Shown here: positions 59,261 through 64,000 of the stretch, one piece after another
How the letters are laid out: each line of letters begins with the position of its first letter
How positions within the stretch are numbered: the first letter of the stretch is position 1
Assembly: GCA_963712465.1 (NCBI GenBank)
Contig: CAVQHY010000004.1
Coordinates: forward strand, 248,001 to 312,000
Origin: CAVQHY01 sp963712465
GTDB lineage: Bacteria > Actinomycetota > Thermoleophilia > Gaiellales > Gaiellaceae
DNA: 64,000 nucleotides
Reading direction: 5' to 3'
The notes under the pieces: model-generated
Told to the model about the DNA's origin: nothing
The model's database searches: none
The model's input: the letters and a program-made list of their open reading frames with translations, nothing else
Program-made: the position numbers and the translations under genes

Positions 59261-60876
59261 GTGGGCGAGGTCGTCCGGCTCCCTCTCCCCGACCGAGAGC
59301 CCGACGAGCGCCCCGTTCTCGTCGTCGACCTCGGCGGCCAGTACTCGCAGCTGATCGCGAGACGCGTGCGCGAGTGTCGTGTGTACTCGGAGCTCGTCTC
59401 GCACCGGGTCTCCCCCGAGGAGGTACGGCGCCGCAACGCGCGCGCGCTCATCCTCTCGGGCGGGCCGGCCTCCGTCTACGCGGAGGGCGCGCCCCGGGTC
59501 GATCCGGGCCTGTTCGACCTCGGCGTGCCGGTCCTCGGCATCTGCTACGGCATGCAGCTCATGGCCCAGGATCTCGGCGGGCGCGTCGATCGGACCGGCG
59601 TCTCCGAGTTCGGCAAGACGGCGCTGCATGCAGAGCGCGGAGCGCTCTTCGACGGCTTGCCCGAAGGGCAAACCGTCTGGATGAGCCACCGTGATTCGGT
59701 CGTCGCGCCGCCAGCCGGGGCGCGTGTTGTCGCCGGCTCGCCGTCGACCCCGATCGCCGCGTTCGAGGACGCCGACCGGGCGCTCTACGGCGTCCAGTTC
59801 CATCCCGAGGTCGTGCACACACCGCATGGCACCGAGCTGCTCAAGAACTTCCTCTACCACGTGGCGGACGCGCCGCCGACCTGGACGGCCGCGGCTGTGA
59901 TCGAGGAGGAGACGGCGCGAATTCGGGCACAGGTCGGGCGCGAGCGCGTCCTCTGCGCGCTCTCGGGCGGCGTCGACTCGGCCGTCGCCGCGCTGCTCGT
60001 CCACAAGGCTGTCGGCGACCAGCTCACGTGCGTGTTCGTCGACCACGGGCTCCTCCGCAAGGACGAGGCCTCCCAGGTGGTCGAGACCTTCGGTCGCCAC
60101 TTCCAGGTGCCGCTCGTCCACGTCGATGCGCGCGAGCGCTTCCTCGGCCGGCTCGAGGGGGTCACCGACCCCGAGGAGAAGCGCAAGGCGATCGGCGAGG
60201 AGTTCATCCGCGTCTTCGAGGAGGAGGCGCGCGCGCTCGGCAAGACCATCCCCACCACCCACCCCCGAACGGGGTCACCACCGGTTAGGTTTCTCATCCA
60301 GGGGACGCTCTACTCGGACGTGATCGAATCGGGGGAGCGGCCGACGGCGTCGCGGCGACGATCAAGTCGCACCACAACGTCGGCGGCCTCCCTGACGAGA
60401 TGGACTTCGAGCTCGTCGAGCCGCTGCGGATGCTGTTCAAGGACGAGGTGCGTCGCGTCGGCGAGGAGCTCGGCCTTCCCGAGACGATGGTGTGGCGTCA
60501 TCCGTTCCCCGGCCCGGGGCTTGCGATCCGGATCATCGGCGACGTCACCGACGAGCGGCTCGAGATCCTCCGGGAAGCGGACGCGATCCTGCTCGAGGAG
60601 GTCCGTCGAGCAGGTCTCTACCGCGAGCTCTGGCAGTGCTTTGCCGTGCTGCCCGCGATCCGGTCGGTCGGCGTCCAGGGCGACGAGCGCACGTATGCGT
60701 ACCCGATCGTCATTCGCGCGGTCACGTCCGAGGACGCGATGACGGCCGACTGGGCTCGCCTGCCGTACGACCTGCTGGAGACGATCTCGAGCCGGATCAT
60801 CAACGAGATCCCGGGCGTGAACCGCGTCGCGCTCGACATCTCGTCGAAGCCGCCGGCGACGATCGAGTGGGAGTGA
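59261..60876 (+). CDS. guaA: GMP synthase (glutamine-hydrolysing), one frame break
   Basis: GTG at 59261 chosen because AGAGG lies 7 bp upstream (TTG at 59255 is an alternative). Amidotransferase part: GICYGMQ with Cys95, QFHPEV; ATP pyrophosphatase part: LCALSGGVDSAVAALL; then dimerisation domain to PPATIEWE. At 60331-60335 a run of five Gs appears one G short: adding it joins VIESGG to AADGVAATIKSHHNVGG and the rest. An extra stretch around GKTIPTTHPRTGSPP just before is encoded by a CCCACC-rich repeat. As guaA is normally needed for growth without guanine, the break is probably sequence error. Coupled to ppk2 by GTGA. Confidence 0.92.
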
Positions 60877-61769
60877 AGCTCGAGCAAGCGGTTCTGGACC
60901 GCCTCCTCGTCGAGCCCGGGAAGAAGCCGGCCCTCGGTAAGCGCGATCCCGCCTGGCGGGGTGGCCCTGCGCTCGAGGCGCTCTCGAAGCAGGAGCTCGA
61001 GGCGGTCCTCGCCGAGGGCGTGGGCGAGCTGGCGAACGCGCAGGAGCTCCTCTGGGCGAGCGGAACCCGCGCCCTGCTGCTCGTCTTCCAGGCGATGGAC
61101 GCGGCCGGGAAGGACTCGACGATCAAGCATGTGATGTCGGGCGTGAACCCGCAGGGCGTCCAGGTCGTGTCGTTCAAGCAGCCCTCGGCCGAGGAGCTCG
61201 ACCACGATTTCCTCTGGCGGATCGCGAAGGAGGCGCCCGGACGCGGCAGGATCGGGGTGTTCAACCGCTCTCACTACGAGGAGGTCGTCGCGGTGCGCGT
61301 GCACCCGGAATGGCTCGAGCGGCAGGGGCTCCCGCCGGGAAAGCGCGGCAAGCGATTCTGGGAAGCGCGCTACGAGAGCGTGAACGCCTTCGAGCGACAC
61401 CTCGATCGAAACGGCACGAGGATCGTCAAGCTCTTTCTCCACGTGTCCAGGGGCAAGCAGAAGGAGAGGTTCCTCGCGCGGCTCGACGAGGCGGCGAAGC
61501 AGTGGAAATTCAGCGCCGCCGACGTGGAGGAGCGGGGGCACTGGGACGACTACATGCGGGCCTACGAGGAGGCGCTCGCCGCCACGTCGACTCCGTGGGC
61601 GCCCTGGTACGTGATCCCGGCCGACCGCAAGAAGGTCATGCAGGCGCTTGTCGCGGCGATCCTCGTCGAGACGATCCAGTCGCTCGAGCTGCGGTGGCCG
61701 GCCGTCTCGGACGAGCAGCGCGCGGCGAACGCCGAGGCCCGCCGGCTGCTCGAGGCCGAGCCCGACTAG
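60873..61769 (+). CDS. ppk2: Polyphosphate kinase 2 family protein
   Basis: 298 aa. Walker A FQAMDAAGKDSTIKHV (about 72-87), a lid region with FNRSHYEEVVAVRVHPEWL, and Walker B-like IVKLFLHVSRGKQKERFLAR. Nucleotide phosphorylation from polyphosphate: class I/III (ADP to ATP/GDP) by length. The last codon is provided by the end of the adjacent repeat element, see the element at 61766. Coupled to guaA by GTGA overlap. Confidence 0.92.
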   Translation: MKLEQAVLDRLLVEPGKKPALGKRDPAWRGGPALEALSKQELEAVLAEGVGELANAQELLWASGTRALLLVFQAMDAAGKDSTIKHVMSGVNPQGVQVVSFKQPSAEELDHDFLWRIAKEAPGRGRIGVFNRSHYEEVVAVRVHPEWLERQGLPPGKRGKRFWEARYESVNAFERHLDRNGTRIVKLFLHVSRGKQKERFLARLDEAAKQWKFSAADVEERGHWDDYMRAYEEALAATSTPWAPWYVIPADRKKVMQALVAAILVETIQSLELRWPAVSDEQRAANAEARRLLEAEPD

Positions 61770-61933
61770 TGCTCCGTCCCGGAAGTCGCTTGATGATCCT
61801 GGCGCGCGAAAAGCAAGCCGAGCAAGGACGCAGGGAGCCCCGATATCGGGACATATCGGGGCGACTGAGGACGCGGCCCGGCGCCGCTTTGCAGCCGCCC
61901 AGAGCGCCAGTGACTACTGGGACGGAGCACTAG
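61766..61933. mobile_element. MITE-like element with 22-bp inverted ends between convergent genes
   Basis: 168 bp flanked by inverted ends that match at 20 of 22 positions (CTAGTGCTCCGTCCC..., 61766-61787 and 61912-61933). No transposase or coding sequence is inside. A central 9-bp stem CCCCGATAT/ATATCGGGG (61838-61861) can fold. The CTAG at each end supplies the TAG stop of ppk2 (61767-61769) and of the convergent YihY gene (61930-61932). The ends could be a TA-targeting IS630/mariner-type terminal repeat, which would make TA the duplicated site. Confidence 0.65.
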
Positions 61934-62928
61934 GGCCTGGGCGCGGGCGGCTCGTTCACGAACAGCCCGCGGATCAGCCCTTTGACCCTCCGGCCGAAAG
62001 GCTGCCCCGGCCCGTCGGGCTCGTCCGGCGAAGGGGACGTGCGGTCGCGATGCCACGCGTAGGCGAACTCCCCGCCGTAGAGAAAGACGATCGCCGCAAG
62101 GTAGACGAAGAAGAGAAAGGCGATCACTGCTGCGAGCGAGCCGTATACCTCGCTGTAGTCGGCGAACAGGCGGAGGTAGGCGGCGAACCCGAACTTCAGG
62201 AGCTCGAAGCCGGCTGCAGCGAGGACAGCTCCGGTCAGCACGTCCCGCAGCGGCGGCTTGCGAATCGGGATGCGATGGTAGAAGAGCGCGAAAATGATCA
62301 GCGAAAGCAGAAACGTGATCGCATACACGGCGGCGGACGCAACCGCAGGCAGGTTGACGCCGAAGAGCCCGCCTCGTTGCTGCACGACCTGGACGAACGT
62401 CGTGAGCCCGATCGCGACGAGAGCCAGCGCGCCGACGACGAGCACGAACGCGAGGTCGAGGAGCTTCGCCCGGCCGTAGGGTCGCGTGTGCGGGTCGCCC
62501 CACGCCGCCTGCAGCGAGACCCTGATCGTCGACATCATCCCACTCGCCGCCCACAGCAGGAGGACCATGCTCACGATCCCGGCGACACTCGCGGGCGTCG
62601 GGAGGTTCCTGATCAGCTGGTCGATGTCGACGCCTGCATCCTCGGTCAGCGGGAAGCGGTCCAGCAGCTTGTTGATCAGCTCCTCCCTGCGGGCGTCGTC
62701 CTGTAACACCAGGCCGAGGATCGAGACGCCGAGCAACAGCGCCGGAAAGATCGAAAGGAGCGTCCGGTAGGAGAGCGCGGCGGCCATCTGCGTCTGGCGG
62801 TTGGCCGACAGCCTTCGTCCGGCCTCGACGGTCACACGCAGGATCCGCTGGATGACAGATCGTCCCTTCGCCGGGACGCTCTCCTCCTCAGCCGGGCCCG
62901 GTTTTGTCAACGAGCCTGAGTCGGCCAC
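61930..62928 (-). CDS. YihY/BrkB (RNase BN-like) membrane protein
   Basis: 332 aa with six membrane helices. Family pattern: AAALSYRTLLSIFPALLLGVSILG, then VSMVLLLWAASGMMSTIRVSLQAAWG, and GSLAAVIAFLFFVYLAAIVFLYGGEFAYAWHRDR near the C-terminus. Members were once called ribonuclease BN, but are now viewed as inner-membrane proteins of unclear function. Its stop lies in the terminal repeat of the neighbouring element. The start overlaps the next gene on the same strand by 41 bp; a later start is possible. Confidence 0.88.
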   Translation of the reverse strand: MADSGSLTKPGPAEEESVPAKGRSVIQRILRVTVEAGRRLSANRQTQMAAALSYRTLLSIFPALLLGVSILGLVLQDDARREELINKLLDRFPLTEDAGVDIDQLIRNLPTPASVAGIVSMVLLLWAASGMMSTIRVSLQAAWGDPHTRPYGRAKLLDLAFVLVVGALALVAIGLTTFVQVVQQRGGLFGVNLPAVASAAVYAITFLLSLIIFALFYHRIPIRKPPLRDVLTGAVLAAAGFELLKFGFAAYLRLFADYSEVYGSLAAVIAFLFFVYLAAIVFLYGGEFAYAWHRDRTSPSPDEPDGPGQPFGRRVKGLIRGLFVNEPPAPRP

Positions 62929-64000
62929 GACCTCGAAGGCTAGATGCTCGATCGGGGGGCGACTCGCCCTCCGCGGCGAAGCGAAGGAGGGCGCCGAGAC
63001 CGACCGCCCCGGCGAGCGTCACCTCGAGCGGCGAGTCGTTGACCACGAGCGACGTGACGATCGCGGCCGCGTACGCCAGCGGAAGCGCCCGCTCGGACCT
63101 TGCGAGGCCCGCTCTGAAGGTCAGCCAGACGAGGCTCGCGAACGCGAGGAGCCCCGCGACGACCCCTGCCGCCGTCGCCGGGTCGTCCGTCGTGCGCCGA
63201 AAGCTCAGCTCGATCCGGTCGGCGAGATCGGCGAGCCATTCGGCCGGGCCGTCCTCGAGTGCCCGCGTCACGTGGCTCGAGACGCCCGCGGCCGCCTCGA
63301 CGGCGATCGCTACCCCGACCGCCGCGAGCATCCCCGCCGCGAGCAGCGCGAGCACCCACCCGGAGAGCTCCCAGAGGCCTGCTGCGAGGACGACTAGGCC
63401 GACCGCGAGGACGAGGGCGCCGCCACCATCCGCGCCCAGGCTCGACAGCGCGACGGTGGCGAAGCCGAGTACGCCGACCGAGGCGAACGCGAGCGCCCCG
63501 TAGCGGCGGCCGAGCAGCGCGGCGCCCGCGAGCGTCGGGACGAGCAGCATCGTCGAGAGCAGGTTCGAGAGCCCGTAGAAGCGCGCGTTCTGGGTGGGCC
63601 CGAGCGGCGAGAGCGCCACGGCCGTCCCGTCGAGGGCGAGCGCGATGAGGTAGGCGGCCACGACTGCCGTGAAAGCGATCCCCAGCGACGGGTCGCTCCG
63701 AAGGGCCGCGGCCAGGAGCGGGCCGCCGGCCGCCACGGTCGCTCCGAGCACGACCAGGACGACCCACGTCGTCGAAGCTCCGGCGAGGCCGAGCGCGAGG
63801 TTTGCGGCAAGCGCGGCCGCGAAGCCGGCCACCGCGGCGCGTCCCGAGACGGCGATCGCGAGGACGGCGAGGAGACCCGCGACGAGGAGCGACGCCCAGC
63901 CGCGTGAGTGCCCATTGGCTCGGATCCTTCGATCGAGTGCCGTGAGTGCTCCGACTGCGTCGGTCGACGGCTCCGAGCGAAGGCCGCCCTCGCGGCCGAG
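62888..64000 (-). CDS. Multi-pass membrane protein (N-terminus beyond window)
   Basis: At least 371 codons; the open frame continues past the right edge, so the true start is outside. About nine hydrophobic segments, among them STTWVVLVVLGATVAAGGPLL, IAFTAVVAAYLIALAL and LSGWVLALLAAGMLAAVGVAI. A conserved-looking PLGPTQNARFYGLSNLLSTM loop and one extracytoplasmic polar domain (RALEDGPAEWLADLADRIELSFRRT) are visible. No family recognised. Directly upstream of the YihY gene, overlapping it by 41 bp. Confidence 0.78.
   Translation of the reverse strand, partial: LGREGGLRSEPSTDAVGALTALDRRIRANGHSRGWASLLVAGLLAVLAIAVSGRAAVAGFAAALAANLALGLAGASTTWVVLVVLGATVAAGGPLLAAALRSDPSLGIAFTAVVAAYLIALALDGTAVALSPLGPTQNARFYGLSNLLSTMLLVPTLAGAALLGRRYGALAFASVGVLGFATVALSSLGADGGGALVLAVGLVVLAAGLWELSGWVLALLAAGMLAAVGVAIAVEAAAGVSSHVTRALEDGPAEWLADLADRIELSFRRTTDDPATAAGVVAGLLAFASLVWLTFRAGLARSERALPLAYAAAIVTSLVVNDSPLEVTLAGAVGLGALLRFAAEGESPPDRASSLRGRGRLRLVDKTGPG

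Noticed and set aside
1..64000. tRNA, rRNA, CRISPR arrays or riboswitches
   Set aside because: No cloverleaf-type TTC-loop sequence, spaced direct repeats or cobalamin/other riboswitch core was seen by eye; a covariance-model search would be needed to exclude weak cases.

Overview
The window is a very GC-rich (about 70% by eye), densely packed bacterial chromosome segment. GTG starts and 1-4 bp start/stop overlaps are frequent. The gene content (two cytochrome P450s, many short-chain and medium-chain dehydrogenases, a GXGXG/glutamate-synthase-like trio, a fused large+medium diol dehydratase, an actinobacterial-type LexA box) points to an Actinomycetota lineage. I would guess class Thermoleophilia, but that is inference. 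No rRNA, tRNA, CRISPR array or intact transposase was seen.

Region by region. 1-5.3 kb (minus): a probable five-gene operon of ornithine-cyclodeaminase-like protein, class II glutaminase (GlxB-like), GXGXG protein (GlxC-like), FMN glutamate-synthase-like protein (GlxD-like) and an aldehyde dehydrogenase with an unusual EutQ-like N-terminal extension, cut by the left edge. 5.4-13.2 kb: SulP transporter, alpha/beta hydrolase, amidase, universal stress protein, two tandem SDRs and a heavily frameshifted APC permease. 13.2-25.6 kb: arrestin-like protein, secreted/anchored protein, P450 with Rieske ferredoxin, SDR, class I amidotransferase, a large uncharacterised protein with a MetX-like hydrolase, a possible nucleotidyltransferase toxin pair next to small palindromic repeats, a glutamine-synthetase-like ligase, hydrolase, zinc alcohol dehydrogenase, hemolysin III protein and cold-shock protein. 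25.7-32.1 kb: GNAT protein, then a plus-strand operon R2lox, DUF1059, GntR/FCD, P450, ALDH, ADH. 32.1-37.3 kb (minus): B12-dependent diol/glycerol dehydratase (fused large+medium, small), an unknown protein and both reactivase subunits, with no microcompartment shell genes in view. 37.4-39.3 kb: alkylation repair (Ogt and Ada-AlkA). 40.5-45.8 kb: DAO-type oxidase, a papain-like protein of unknown family, a second glutamine-synthetase-like ligase, M29 aminopeptidase and a class I amidotransferase. 45.8-47.8 kb: pabC and pabB. 47.9-64 kb: housekeeping genes murI, rph, rdgB, pyrE, HU, a LexA-boxed exonuclease/GIY-YIG fusion, pyrF, dacA-like, pfkB-type kinase, guaB, guaA, ppk2, then a MITE-like element, a YihY/BrkB membrane protein and an edge-truncated membrane protein.

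Two cross-cutting features stand out. First, several genes, including the normally essential guaA, contain single-base frame breaks with otherwise perfectly conserved protein on both sides. These look like uncorrected sequence errors rather than gene decay. Second, small GC-rich repeats (palindromic CCTGTCCC/CATG units and G-rich GGGTGGGG units) recur between genes and, unusually, inside genes in frame. The oxidase, GS-like ligase and amidotransferase set at 40-46 kb resembles the logic of gamma-glutamyl-amine catabolism (PuuA/B/D), with the papain-like protein as an undescribed partner. That is the best candidate here for something new.
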